DNA of 12,374 bases. Origin: Bacteroidales bacterium. GTDB lineage: Bacteria; Bacteroidota; Bacteroidia; Bacteroidales; UBA3663. Both the position numbers and the translations under genes were made by a program. The stretch spans positions 1 through 12,374 of the forward strand of contig JAUNCV010000050.1 of NCBI GenBank assembly GCA_030526445.1. The letters run 5' to 3'. Numbering within the stretch: the first letter of the stretch is position 1; every line of letters begins with the position of its first letter. The notes beneath the pieces were generated by a model, which was not told where the DNA came from, did no database searches, and was given only the letters and a program-made list of their open reading frames with translations. Positions 1-7,910 of this stretch are shown piece by piece.

Positions 1-4
1 GTAT

Positions 5-43
5 TTGAGAGCACCTGCCAAGATTCTGGACAAGTGCTCTCAA
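5..43. repeat. 10-bp perfect inverted repeat (hairpin) at the window edge
   Basis: TTGAGAGCAC (5-14) is exactly complementary to GTGCTCTCAA (34-43), separated by 19 nt. On the minus strand it lies about 75 nt after the stop codon of the response-regulator gene, so it could be that operon's 3' hairpin. Neither strand has a T-run after the stem, so a classic intrinsic terminator is not supported. It could equally belong to whatever gene lies to the left. Confidence 0.5.
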
Positions 44-58
44 TATCCGGGACAACCC

Positions 59-89
59 TTTGATAGTAGGAAAAAAGTTCGTATCTTTG
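59..89 (+). promoter_or_regulatory. Consensus Bacteroidota promoter pointing into the 3' end of the response-regulator gene
   Basis: TTTG (59-62), a 19-nt spacer and TATCTTTG (82-89) match the known Bacteroidota primary-sigma consensus (TTTG, about 19 nt, TAnnTTTG). The following bases, CACCGC, resemble those after the other promoters in this window. Transcription would start near position 95 and run rightwards, antisense to the gene at 119-883. No convincing plus-strand gene follows. Confidence 0.5.
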
Positions 90-118
90 CACCGCTTAAT
101 AGGCTGGGCAAAAAAACA

Positions 119-883
119 TCATCTCAAACCTAATCGGCTCTCAAGGTTCTCTTTATATTTGTTGCCAATGGGGATTTTATTACCAGCCACCGTGACCGAA
201 ACCTGCTCAATCTCTTGAATATTGGCAATTGAGACAATGTAACTCTTGTGCACGCGCACAAACTTGTCGGCAGGAAGGTTTTCTTCGAGCGCCTTGAGCG
301 AATAAAGGGCGGTGATTCGCTTACCGGTAGTGTAGAATGAAACGTATTCGTGCTGACCTTCAATATAGAGCAAATCGGAATAGTTGATCTTGTAGAGCTT
401 GTAGTCGGCCTTGACAATCAGGAAGTCGCGACTCACAGAGGGCACAGACTGGGGGGTGCCATCGAAAGGCTCATCATCGTCATCATCGTCGGCAGCAACG
501 GGCGGCTGCTGTTTAATGCCCAGGGCATCGACCCTCTGTTTGGCCTTGTCAATGGCTTGCAGGAAACGAGGCATAGCAATAGGCTTGAGCAAATAATCGG
601 CAGCCGAGACCTCATAACTCTCAAGGGCATATTCGCTATAGGCGGTGGTGAAAATAATGGCGGGAACCGTTTTGAGCGTGCGAGCAAAGTCGAGACCATT
701 GAGATCGGGCATGTGAATGTCGAGCAAAAGGATATCGACCTGGGTCTCAGAATTGATGATCCTGAGTGCCTCAAAAGCATTGCTGCAGGAACCCACGAGG
801 GTGAGTTCAGGAATTTTCTCAACATAGCCTTGCAGCAGTTTGCGTGCTAAGAATTCGTCATCGACAATCAAAACGTTATACAT
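119..883 (-). CDS. LytTR-family DNA-binding response regulator
   Basis: This is a 254-residue cytoplasmic two-component response regulator. The N-terminal receiver domain (about 1-120) has the acidic pocket D8-D9, the phosphoacceptor D55 in LLLDIHMPDLNG, T79/T80 and the conserved K100-P101. A low-complexity linker (about 121-150) includes six consecutive aspartates (132-137). The C-terminal LytTR domain (about 152-253) has the family pattern DLLYIEGQHEYV and later FVRVHKSYIVS. In this family LytTR binds DNA as a dimer and activates transcription when the receiver is phosphorylated. The start codon lies inside the upstream kinase gene (16-bp overlap), so translation is probably coupled. The cognate kinase is the preceding gene, and the divergent efflux operon is the obvious candidate target, though that is inference. 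The family assignment is secure; the regulon is unknown. Confidence 0.95.
   Translation of the reverse strand: MYNVLIVDDEFLARKLLQGYVEKIPELTLVGSCSNAFEALRIINSETQVDILLLDIHMPDLNGLDFARTLKTVPAIIFTTAYSEYALESYEVSAADYLLKPIAMPRFLQAIDKAKQRVDALGIKQQPPVAADDDDDDEPFDGTPQSVPSVSRDFLIVKADYKLYKINYSDLLYIEGQHEYVSFYTTGKRITALYSLKALEENLPADKFVRVHKSYIVSIANIQEIEQVSVTVAGNKIPIGNKYKENLESRLGLR
473..495 (-). repeat. GAC/GAT codon repeat encoding a poly-aspartate linker
   Basis: On the plus strand the motif CATCATCGT is repeated in tandem. Read on the coding strand it gives alternating GAC and GAT codons for six aspartates (residues 132-137) between the receiver and LytTR domains. The near-perfect 9-bp unit could change length by slippage in steps of three codons without a frameshift. 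Confidence 0.6.
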
Positions 884-1923
884 AGTTCAATGCGGAAAAT
901 TTTATCTGATTCTTGTTTGATGAATTTCATCTGGTCGCCAAAAATGAGCTTGAGACGTTGCTCAACATTCTGCAGTCCGATACCGGTTCGCTCATTGTCC
1001 TCGCCCTTGTAGTTGAGTTGCGGAATACTGTTCTCGGTGACGACAACAAGCTGCTTGCTATCTTGCTTGAGCGAGATGTGCACAAAACCGTCAGGATGGT
1101 CAACAATGCGGCTGTGCTTGAAGCAGTTCTCAATGATGGGCTGGAAGATCATGGGAGGAATAGGATAGGAGCTGTCCGAGATATCGGTTGTGAAACAGAT
1201 GTCGCTCTTGTGCTCCATTCTGATGCGCTGGAAGGCGATATAGTTCTCTATATAATGAACCTCTTTCGAGATAGGCACAAGGTCTTGCGAACAGTCGTCA
1301 ATGACATATCTCAGCATCTCAGAAAGCTTGAGCACCGACTCGGGCGCCTGCTCATCCTGCGTCACCGTGAGGGCATAGATGCAGTTGAGCGAATTGAAAA
1401 GGAAGTGAGGATTGATCTGTGCCTTCAGATACTTCAGCTCGTTCTGTATATGCTGTTCGTGAGCCGCCTGCTCCATGCGTTTGCGCTCTTCGATGAGGCT
1501 GGCAATGATGGTCGAAGCACAAGCCGAGAGTATGAGAATGAGCCACTTAGAGTAGAGAAGCGCACGTCCCTCTTTTTCGCCACTGATACGCTCAGTGCGG
1601 ATGCGCTCAGAGAGCTGAGGGTCGATAAGTCCCAGATTGTCGATCTGCAGAATGGCAAACGAATCGATCTTGACGGCAATGTAGGTGAGCACTACAAGGA
1701 GCACAAGACAGAGCAGGTAGAAGGGTTTGCGCCTGTTGTGTTGCAAGAGGCGAGGCACCATCCATTTACGCAACAGCTGGTTAGCCATGAGCAGAGGCAG
1801 GATATCGACCGTACCCATGATGATGGCTCCACCCACATCGATGTGACGAGATGAGTTGAAGACAAAGACCACCCAGATGAGCAGCCATATAAGGAGATTA
1901 CGTTTTTCTTCGAGTTTTTTCAT
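868..1923 (-). CDS. LytS/YehU-type sensor histidine kinase (His_kinase family)
   Basis: This is a 351-residue inner-membrane histidine kinase. Hydrophobic segments at about 9-23, 32-50, 67-86 and 127-144 suggest four transmembrane helices. A short charged stretch (145-165) then leads to the kinase core. The phosphoacceptor H173 sits in the diagnostic box KAQINPHFLFNSLN (167-180). The N-box PPMIFQPIIENCFKHS (256-271) and the G-box GIGLQNVEQRL (314-324) form the ATP-binding domain. There is no large periplasmic sensor domain, so the signal is probably sensed within or at the membrane. It should phosphorylate the response regulator encoded next, with which it overlaps by 16 bp. A promoter-like TATCTTTG lies only 4 nt before the ATG. 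The next in-frame Met is residue 36, beyond the first hydrophobic segment, so I keep this start. Confidence 0.93.
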   Translation of the reverse strand: MKKLEEKRNLLIWLLIWVVFVFNSSRHIDVGGAIIMGTVDILPLLMANQLLRKWMVPRLLQHNRRKPFYLLCLVLLVVLTYIAVKIDSFAILQIDNLGLIDPQLSERIRTERISGEKEGRALLYSKWLILILSACASTIIASLIEERKRMEQAAHEQHIQNELKYLKAQINPHFLFNSLNCIYALTVTQDEQAPESVLKLSEMLRYVIDDCSQDLVPISKEVHYIENYIAFQRIRMEHKSDICFTTDISDSSYPIPPMIFQPIIENCFKHSRIVDHPDGFVHISLKQDSKQLVVVTENSIPQLNYKGEDNERTGIGLQNVEQRLKLIFGDQMKFIKQESDKIFRIELCITF

Positions 1924-1927
1924 GGGA

Positions 1928-1935
1928 CAAAGATA
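1928..1935 (-). promoter_or_regulatory. -7 box (TATCTTTG) for the kinase/response-regulator operon
   Basis: Read on the minus strand, TATCTTTG is followed by TCCC and then the ATG of the kinase. It matches the Bacteroidota TAnnTTTG element. No good TTTG -33 box is found at the expected distance. If it is used, transcription would begin at or within a few bases of the start codon. Confidence 0.45.
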
Positions 1936-1960
1936 ATAATAATTTACAATATGGAGGTCG

Positions 1961-2013
1961 CAATCGATTGAAAAATTGATGAAATTTTCAACGAAACCTC
2001 ATTTTTGGTTGAA
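1961..2013. promoter_or_regulatory. Cluster of inverted repeats between the divergent operons: candidate operator
   Basis: Three dyads lie close together: the perfect palindrome CAATCGATTG (1961-1970), TTGAAAA (1968-1974) with TTTTCAA (1985-1991), and TTCAAC (1987-1992) with GTTGAA (2008-2013). The last is centred near 2000, roughly 55-60 bp upstream of the expected start of the efflux transcript, a usual place for an activator site. It may bind the divergently encoded LytTR regulator, but I do not find a clean match to the published LytTR direct-repeat consensus. AT-rich DNA yields dyads by chance. Confidence 0.35.
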
Positions 2014-2044
2014 TATATTTTTATAAATATGAGAAAAAAATGAA

Positions 2045-2052
2045 TATATTTG
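2045..2052 (+). promoter_or_regulatory. -7 box (TATATTTG) for the efflux operon
   Basis: TATATTTG followed by CAGCGC matches the Bacteroidota -7 element and closely resembles the sequence upstream of nfnA (TATATTTGCAGCC). The -33 region at about 2018-2024 is only T-rich and is not a clear TTTG, which would suit an activator-dependent promoter. It implies a leader of about 80 nt before the TolC-family gene. The leader contains the odd palindrome CTGAGGCTCAG (2068-2078). Confidence 0.55.
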
Positions 2053-2140
2053 CAGCGCTTTTTGGGGCTGAGGCTCAGGAAAGACAAAGAAATTGTTCGT
2101 CTGAATCATTTAGAAAAAACAATAATCCAAATAAGAAAAA

Positions 2141-3490
2141 ATGAATTCATCCAAAGTTTTATTCTGGGGCATGGCACTCGCATCGCTCGTCTCAATGCCA
2201 GTGATGGCGCAGGAGAAGGCAGACAGTGTGACCATGAACCTCGATCAGGTGCTTGAGGTGGCTTTGACCGACAATCCGTCGATTCAGGTAGCCAACCGCA
2301 CTATTGAAACGCAGAAGTATGCGAAGAAAGAGTCGATCATCGGACTCTTCCCAACGGTATCGGTTTCGGCTGCAGGTGTGAAAAACGTAAAGGTTGCCAC
2401 CATGGTGATGGCCATGGGCGATCAGGTAATCAAGGCCAAGATGGGCCGTCCTTACAACTACACTCTTCAGGGCACAGCCGCTATGCCACTCATCGCTCCA
2501 CAGTTGTGGAAGAGCATTCAGCTCAGCGAGGAGCAGGTGGCACTTGCCGTAGAGCAGGCTCGTGAGAGCAAGGTGCAGACCATCTCGCAGGTGAAGGAGG
2601 CTTTCTATTCACTCCTTTTGGCTCGCGACAGCTATGCAGTGCTTCAGTCGGGCTACGAGCTGGCCAAGAAGAATGCCAATGTAACCAATCACGCTTTTGA
2701 GGTAGGTAGCGTGAGCGAATATGATAAACTCACTGCCGAGGTGCAGGTGACCAGCATTGAGCCACTCCTGTTTCAGGCAAAGAATGGCATTGAGCTGGCC
2801 GAGATGTCGCTCAAGGTGCTGATGGGCATCGATGTGAAAGAGCCTATCAAGTTCGAGGGCAACCTCAGCGATTATGAGGAGATGCTCTTTGACGAGCTGA
2901 TGAAGCTGAAGGCTGACACCGACCTTGATAGCAACAGCACCCTCCGTCAGTTAGACCTCCAGCGTAACCAGCTGGTATTGGCTGAGAAGATTAACAAGTT
3001 GGGCTACTGGCCAACCTTGGCGCTTCAGTTTGGTGCAGGCTATCAGGCCATGCCCGATAAGTTCAACCCATTTGATGCCGACTACTATGGCAGTTCTTCG
3101 CTCACCTTGGCTTTGAGCTGGACCCTCTGGGATGGTGGCGCAAAACTCCTCAAGAGCAAGAAGAACCGCTTGAGTGTTGAGAGCCTTGACATCCAGCGCG
3201 AGAATGTGAAGAAGCAGCTTGAGTTGGGCATTCAGTCGAGCCTCACCAACATTGAGACCGCTGCCGAGCAGGTTGTTTCGCACAAGAAGAGCCTCTATTC
3301 GGCAGAGCGTGCCTATGAAATTGCCGAGATTCGCTATGAGGCAGGTTCGGGCACCATCATTGAGCTCAACGCTTCAGAGAATTCGCTCATGGAGAGCAAG
3401 CTGCAGTATGTGCAGGCTATCTACGACTTTATGAGCTATCGTGCTTCACTCGAAGAGACTTTGGGTAAGGCACTGGTACAGGAGAAGTAA
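2141..3490 (+). CDS. TolC-family outer-membrane efflux channel
   Basis: This 449-residue protein is the outer-membrane exit duct of a tripartite efflux pump. A Sec signal peptide fills residues 1-23 (positive start, hydrophobic core, VMA before the expected cut at Q24). The mature part shows the duplicated outer-membrane efflux protein pattern: a first repeat at about 34-230 and a second at about 250-445, rich in long amphipathic helices with a few strand-like segments such as SSLTLALSWTLWDGG. The motif AYEIAEIRYEAGSGTIIELNASENSL is typical of the second repeat (quoted as two parts: AYEIAEIRYEAG and SGTIIELNASENSL). It is first in the operon, 35 bp ahead of the adaptor gene. In other Bacteroidota pumps the channel gene is often last, so the order is a mild variation. 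Substrates cannot be read from the sequence. Confidence 0.92.
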   Translation: MNSSKVLFWGMALASLVSMPVMAQEKADSVTMNLDQVLEVALTDNPSIQVANRTIETQKYAKKESIIGLFPTVSVSAAGVKNVKVATMVMAMGDQVIKAKMGRPYNYTLQGTAAMPLIAPQLWKSIQLSEEQVALAVEQARESKVQTISQVKEAFYSLLLARDSYAVLQSGYELAKKNANVTNHAFEVGSVSEYDKLTAEVQVTSIEPLLFQAKNGIELAEMSLKVLMGIDVKEPIKFEGNLSDYEEMLFDELMKLKADTDLDSNSTLRQLDLQRNQLVLAEKINKLGYWPTLALQFGAGYQAMPDKFNPFDADYYGSSSLTLALSWTLWDGGAKLLKSKKNRLSVESLDIQRENVKKQLELGIQSSLTNIETAAEQVVSHKKSLYSAERAYEIAEIRYEAGSGTIIELNASENSLMESKLQYVQAIYDFMSYRASLEETLGKALVQEK

Positions 3491-3525
3491 AATCAAAACA
3501 GTAAAAAGGTATAATAAAAGGATAT

Positions 3526-4545
3526 ATGAAAAAGATTTTGTTCGTTGCAATGGCTGTCATGATGGTGATGGCATCATCGTGCACAAAGCAGAAGGAAACC
3601 GCCACCACCTTCAAGACCAATGAGGCTCTTGAGGCTGTTAACGTAAAGGTAAACAAGGTGGAGGCTCGTAATGTGGCTCAGCTCGTAGAGTTCACCTCGA
3701 CCGTTACCGCCAACAAGGTGCAGAATGTGGCACCACAGGCCCCAATGCGTATCCGCAAGATCAATGTTGAGGTAGGCGACAATGTCAAGGCAGGTCAGGT
3801 GCTTGTAGAGCTCGATATGACCAACCTTTCGACCCAGAAGTTGCAGCTTGACAATGCCAAGGTTGAGCTCGATCGTGTTCAGCGCCTCTTCAATGCAGGT
3901 GGTGCTTCACAGTCGGCCCTTGATCAGGCTACCACTCAGTATAACGTGCTCAACAATCAGTATAACAACTTGCTCGAGAATGCTCAGCTCAAGAGCCCTA
4001 TCAGCGGTGTGGTAACTGCCCGTAACTATGATGCAGGCGACCTTTATGGCGGCCAGCCAGTGCTCGTGGTGCAGCAGATGAACACTGTGAAGCTTCTTCT
4101 CAGCGTGAACGAGCAGTATTATAAGGATGTCAAGGTAGGCATGCCTATCGAGAACATCTCGCTCGATGCCTTCCCAGGTGAGACCTTCCGTGGTCGTGTG
4201 AGCATTGTTCACCCAACCGTTGATGAGAGCAGCCGCACCTTCAACGTAGAGGTGAAGATTGAGAACAACGAGCGTGTTCGTCCAGGTATGTTTGCCCGTG
4301 TCACCCTCAACTTCGGTGAGGTGAACCGTGTTCTTGCTCCAGATCAGAGCATCGTGAAGCAGGCAGGTTCTGGCGAGCGTTATGTATATGTAGTAGAGGG
4401 CGGCAAGGCTTACCGTCGCACCATCGAACTCGGCCGTCGCATTGGCGATCAGTATGAGATCATCTCTGGTATCAATTCGGGCGATGTTGTTGTGGTATTT
4501 GGCCAGAACCTCTTGACCGATGGTCGTGATGTGAATGTTCTCTAA
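3526..4545 (+). CDS. RND efflux periplasmic adaptor (membrane-fusion lipoprotein)
   Basis: This 339-residue adaptor bridges the inner-membrane pump and the outer-membrane channel. The signal peptide ends in a lipobox A-S-S-C, so C19 should be lipidated and anchor the protein to the inner membrane. Domains in order are a lipoyl half at about 68-97 (EVGDNVKAGQVLVELD), an alpha-hairpin at about 100-155, the second lipoyl half at about 156-183 (LKSPISGVVTARNYDAGD), a beta-barrel at about 186-262 including RPGMFARV, and a membrane-proximal domain to the end. The hairpin is short, as in typical RND adaptors. A purine-rich AAAAGGAT lies just before the ATG. It is followed after 30 bp by the pump gene. 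Its stop codon lies inside the first unit of the heptamer repeat that leads into that gene. Confidence 0.94.
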   Translation: MKKILFVAMAVMMVMASSCTKQKETATTFKTNEALEAVNVKVNKVEARNVAQLVEFTSTVTANKVQNVAPQAPMRIRKINVEVGDNVKAGQVLVELDMTNLSTQKLQLDNAKVELDRVQRLFNAGGASQSALDQATTQYNVLNNQYNNLLENAQLKSPISGVVTARNYDAGDLYGGQPVLVVQQMNTVKLLLSVNEQYYKDVKVGMPIENISLDAFPGETFRGRVSIVHPTVDESSRTFNVEVKIENNERVRPGMFARVTLNFGEVNRVLAPDQSIVKQAGSGERYVYVVEGGKAYRRTIELGRRIGDQYEIISGINSGDVVVVFGQNLLTDGRDVNVL

Positions 4546-4569
4546 CCCTTAACTTTTAACTCTTAACTT
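4542..4569 (+). repeat. Four tandem heptamers (TTAACTY type) before the pump start codon
   Basis: The units are CTAACCC (4542-4548, containing the adaptor stop codon), TTAACTT, TTAACTC and TTAACTT (ending 4569). Six bases then separate them from the ATG at 4576. The region replaces any Shine-Dalgarno sequence. A near-identical array precedes the PII-like gene at 7911-7938. Similar TTAACT runs occur between genes in Bacteroidota genomes as far as I recall; their role is not known to me. Confidence 0.75.
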
Positions 4570-4575
4570 TATAGT

Positions 4576-7500
4576 ATGTCTATATACGAAGGTGCCGTCA
4601 AAAGGCCGATTATGACCACTTTGGTGTTTGTCGCCATTGCGGTATTCGGTCTCTTCTCCCTGTCCAAGTTGCCTATTGACCTTTACCCAGATATCGATAG
4701 CGACACCATCATGGTCATGGAGACCTATCCTGGAGCTTCGGCCGAGGATATTGAGAACAATGTGACCCGACCTCTTGAGAATACGCTCAACTCGGTGAAC
4801 TACCTGAAGCACATCACCTCAAAGTCGCAGGAGAACTACTCGATTGTAACTTTGCAGTTTGAGTATGGTCATGACATTGACGCTTTGACCAACGATGTGC
4901 GCGATAAACTTGACATGATCAGCCAGCAGTTGCCTGATGGCGCTGGCCAGCCAATCATCTTCAAGTTCTCGGCCGATATGATTCCTATCCTGATTCTTTC
5001 GGCTCAGGCACGCGAGAGCTCTGAGGCGCTCTACAAGATTCTTGACGATCAGGTGGCTAACCCTATTGCCCGTGTTCCGGGTGTAGGTACCGTGTCTGTG
5101 ACAGGTGCTCCTGAGCGTACTATCTATGTATATTGCGACCCAGACAAGCTCGAGGCTTATAACATTCAGGTTGAGACCATCTCGCAGATCATTGGCATGG
5201 AGAACCGCAACGTTCCAGGTGGTTCGTTCGATGCTGGTAACAACGCCTACACCATGCGTGTCAAGGGCGAGTTCAAGGATCCTAAGGAGATGGAGAACAT
5301 TGTGGTTTCGGCCCGTGGCAACCAGATTGTTTACCTCAAGGATGTGGCTCGTGTGGTTGATACCGTACAGGAGCGTGCTCAGAAGGTAACCACCTACTTC
5401 ACCAATGCCAACGATCCTAAGGGCTTCTCGGGCGAGAACGGTGCTATGATCATTGTGCAGAAGCAGAGTGGTGCCAACTCGGTGGCTATTTCAGAGCAGG
5501 TGCTTGCTAAGCTCACCGACATCCAGCGCAACCTCCCTTCCGACGTTACTCTTGGTGTGATTGTCAACACCTCTGAGAATATCTATGCTACCATCGGTTC
5601 GCTCGAAGAGACCATCATGTATGCGATGATCTTCGTTGCTATCGTCTGCTTCCTCTTCCTGGGTCGCTGGCGTGCCGTTGTGGTTATTGTCATCACCATT
5701 CCACTTTCGCTCGTAGCTTCGTTCATCTATTTGGCAGCTACTGGCTCTTCGCTCAACATGATTTCGCTTTCATGTCTTTCGATTGCGATTGGTAATGTGG
5801 TCGATGACGCCATTGTAGTCTTGGAGAACGTAACCAACCACATCGAGCGAGGTTCGGAGCCAAAGCAGGCTGCTATCCATGGCACCAACGAGGTGGCTAT
5901 TTCCGTAATTGCTTCGACCCTTACCATGATTGGTGTGTTCTTCCCACTCACCATGGTAACCGGTATGGCAGGTGTGCTCTTCAAGGAGTTGGGCTGGATG
6001 ATGTGTATCATCATGTGCGTATCGACCGTGAGCGCCCTTTCGTTCACCCCAATGCTCTGCTCGCAGATGCTCAAGCTCAAGAAGCGAGAGAACTGGTTCT
6101 CACGCTGGTATGAGCACTTTGTGGTTCGAGGCATGCTCGACAAGCTGGACCGCTGGTATGCTAAGCGAATCAACTGGGCTGTGCGTCATCGCAAGACCAT
6201 GATCATCTCGATCCTTGTCTTCTTCGTGGTATCTATGTCGCCAGTGTTCCTCAAGCTCATCGGTACCGGCTTCTTCCCTCAGGCCGACTTGGCTCGTATC
6301 TCTGTTTCGCTCGAGTTGCCTATCGGTACCCGTCAGGATCGTGCCGAGGAGATTGGTAACGAGCTTGCTACCATGTGGATGAGCCGCTGGGGTACTGAGG
6401 AGCAGAAGGTGATCAAGGCATGTAACTTCACCACCGGTCAGGCCGATACCGACAATACCTTTGCCTCAATGCAGAGCAATGGTACCCACATTATTTCGTT
6501 CAACGTATATATGTACAGCGTGGCCGATCGTAAGATGGATGTCTCTATGTACGACGTAGGCCGACAGATGCGTCAGGACCTCAAGCAGTATCCTGAGCTC
6601 GTCAAGGTACAGGTGACCGAGGGTGGCTCACAAGGCGGCATGGGTGGTCAGAGTACCGCCGGCTTCGAGATCTATGGTTACGATATGCTCGCCACCGACT
6701 CGTTGGCACGTATCCTCGAGAAGCGCATGCTTACCGTGCCTGGTGTCAACCAGACCACCATCTCGCGTTCCGACTATCAGCCAGAGATCCAGGTCGACTT
6801 CGACCGTGAGAAGCTCGCTCAGTATGGTCTGAACCTCGCTACTGCCGGTTCATATCTCCGCAACCGCTTCAATGGCTCCACCGCTTCATACTTCCGTGAG
6901 GATGGCGAGGAGTACGACATCGTAGTGCGTTATACCCCAGAGGTGCGCGAGAGTGTCGAGACCCTCGAGAATGTATTGCTCTATGGTACCAACGGTTCAC
7001 GCGTACGTATTAAAGATGTGGGCACTGTTGTGGAGCGTTTCTCACAGCCTGTCATCGAGCGTAAGGACCGTCAGCGTGTCAACACCCTCACCTGCGTTGT
7101 GGATGGTGAAGAGACTTCGCTCTCGAAGGTAGTAGAGGCAGGTCGTGCAAACATTGAGGCTATGCGCAATGAGGGCCTCATCTCGGGCGATGTAGATATC
7201 ATCGTGGCAGGTTCGTACGAAGAGCAGCAGGAGTCGTTCGCCGACATGGGTATGCTTGGCGTGCTGATTCTCCTCATCGTATTCATTGTAATGGCTGCAC
7301 AGTTTGAGTCATGGTCCGATCCATTCATCATCATGCTCATCTCCATTCCATTCACCTTCACCGGTATTGTATTGGCATTGTGGATCACTGGCGTTGACCT
7401 CAACATCATGTCGCTCCTTGGTGGTATCATGTTGATTGGTATCGTAGTGAAGAACGGTATCGTGCTCATCGACTACATTCACCTCCAGCGCGAGCGTGGA

Positions 7501-7836
7501 CTTTCGGTTATTCAGGCCGTAGTTATTTCGGGCCGTAGCCGTTTGCGTCCTGTGCTCATGACCACCGCTACCACCATCCTTGGTATGTTGCCAATGGCTA
7601 TTGGTACCGGTCAGGGTTCAGAGATGTGGCAGCCAATGGGTATCGCCATCATTGGTGGTCTTTTGGTTTCGACCGTTATGACCCTTGTGGTTGTACCTTC
7701 GGTTTACTGCCAGTTCCAGGGCACCAAGATTTTGGCTGAGCGTCGCTCTTGGGCTAACCAGTTGGGTGTAGAGCGTGAGTGGAAGAAGAAGAGACACTTC
7801 TTCAAGAAGCGTAAGGCCGGCAAGGTTACTGATTAA
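4576..7836 (+). CDS. RND-family efflux pump, inner-membrane permease subunit (HAE1/AcrB-like)
   Basis: This 1086-residue protein is a proton-driven pump that exports substrates from the periplasm or inner membrane through the adaptor and the TolC-family channel. The N-terminus (YEGAVKRPIMTTLVFVAI) begins transmembrane helix 1, followed by a large porter domain with PGASAEDIE. The central helices carry the proton-relay pair D410-D411 in GNVVDDAIVVLEN. A second porter domain follows. The C-terminal helices include K959 in GIVVKNGIVLIDY, equivalent to the relay lysine of AcrB. A glycine-rich stretch (about 683-693) lies in the second porter domain. The C-terminal tail is very basic (KKKRHFFKKRKAGK). 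These motifs fit the hydrophobe/amphiphile (drug, bile salt, lipid) class better than the CusA metal class. The spacing implies co-transcription with both neighbours. The substrate is unknown. Confidence 0.95.
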   Translation: MSIYEGAVKRPIMTTLVFVAIAVFGLFSLSKLPIDLYPDIDSDTIMVMETYPGASAEDIENNVTRPLENTLNSVNYLKHITSKSQENYSIVTLQFEYGHDIDALTNDVRDKLDMISQQLPDGAGQPIIFKFSADMIPILILSAQARESSEALYKILDDQVANPIARVPGVGTVSVTGAPERTIYVYCDPDKLEAYNIQVETISQIIGMENRNVPGGSFDAGNNAYTMRVKGEFKDPKEMENIVVSARGNQIVYLKDVARVVDTVQERAQKVTTYFTNANDPKGFSGENGAMIIVQKQSGANSVAISEQVLAKLTDIQRNLPSDVTLGVIVNTSENIYATIGSLEETIMYAMIFVAIVCFLFLGRWRAVVVIVITIPLSLVASFIYLAATGSSLNMISLSCLSIAIGNVVDDAIVVLENVTNHIERGSEPKQAAIHGTNEVAISVIASTLTMIGVFFPLTMVTGMAGVLFKELGWMMCIIMCVSTVSALSFTPMLCSQMLKLKKRENWFSRWYEHFVVRGMLDKLDRWYAKRINWAVRHRKTMIISILVFFVVSMSPVFLKLIGTGFFPQADLARISVSLELPIGTRQDRAEEIGNELATMWMSRWGTEEQKVIKACNFTTGQADTDNTFASMQSNGTHIISFNVYMYSVADRKMDVSMYDVGRQMRQDLKQYPELVKVQVTEGGSQGGMGGQSTAGFEIYGYDMLATDSLARILEKRMLTVPGVNQTTISRSDYQPEIQVDFDREKLAQYGLNLATAGSYLRNRFNGSTASYFREDGEEYDIVVRYTPEVRESVETLENVLLYGTNGSRVRIKDVGTVVERFSQPVIERKDRQRVNTLTCVVDGEETSLSKVVEAGRANIEAMRNEGLISGDVDIIVAGSYEEQQESFADMGMLGVLILLIVFIVMAAQFESWSDPFIIMLISIPFTFTGIVLALWITGVDLNIMSLLGGIMLIGIVVKNGIVLIDYIHLQRERGLSVIQAVVISGRSRLRPVLMTTATTILGMLPMAIGTGQGSEMWQPMGIAIIGGLLVSTVMTLVVVPSVYCQFQGTKILAERRSWANQLGVEREWKKKRHFFKKRKAGKVTD

Positions 7837-7848
7837 TGGACCCTTCCA

Positions 7849-7879
7849 AACCCTCCCTGTTTAGGGAGGGCTTAGGGTT
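7849..7879 (+). repeat. GC-rich intercistronic hairpin with an alternative pairing
   Basis: CCCTCCCT (7851-7858) and AGGGAGGG (7863-7870) form a perfect 8-bp stem with a GTTT loop just after the pump stop codon. AACCCT (7849-7854) can instead pair with AGGGTT (7874-7879). No T-run follows, so it is unlikely to be a full terminator. It may protect the upstream mRNA end, reduce read-through, or be a copy of an interspersed intergenic repeat. Confidence 0.6.
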
Positions 7880-7886
7880 GCCAATG

Positions 7887-7910
7887 AAGTTTCGTTATAC
7901 AAGGAAACTT
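7887..7910 (+). repeat. 7-bp inverted repeat AAGTTTC / GAAACTT
   Basis: AAGTTTC (7887-7893) and GAAACTT (7904-7910) flank a 10-nt loop and directly abut the heptamer array before the PII-like gene. It is the second hairpin in this 105-bp gap. It could be part of a leader RNA fold, but a stem of this size can arise by chance. Confidence 0.35.

Noticed and set aside
350..850. 166-residue open frame on the plus strand inside the response-regulator gene
   Set aside because: It is antisense to a well-supported gene, has no recognisable domain, and arises from the codon pattern of the real gene.
913..1854. 313-residue open frame on the plus strand inside the kinase gene
   Set aside because: The composition is that of a reverse-strand shadow (many His, Asp and Arg in no domain pattern), while the minus strand has full kinase motifs.
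4542..4569. Heptamer arrays as a CRISPR or phase-variation locus
   Set aside because: There are no unique spacers between units, and the array lies outside the reading frame, so slippage would not shift a coding frame.
4576..7836. CusA-type heavy-metal RND pump
   Set aside because: The length and the GNVVDDAIVVLEN motif fit HAE1 pumps, and I see no methionine relay pattern. The metal option arises only from the known PII-NG association.
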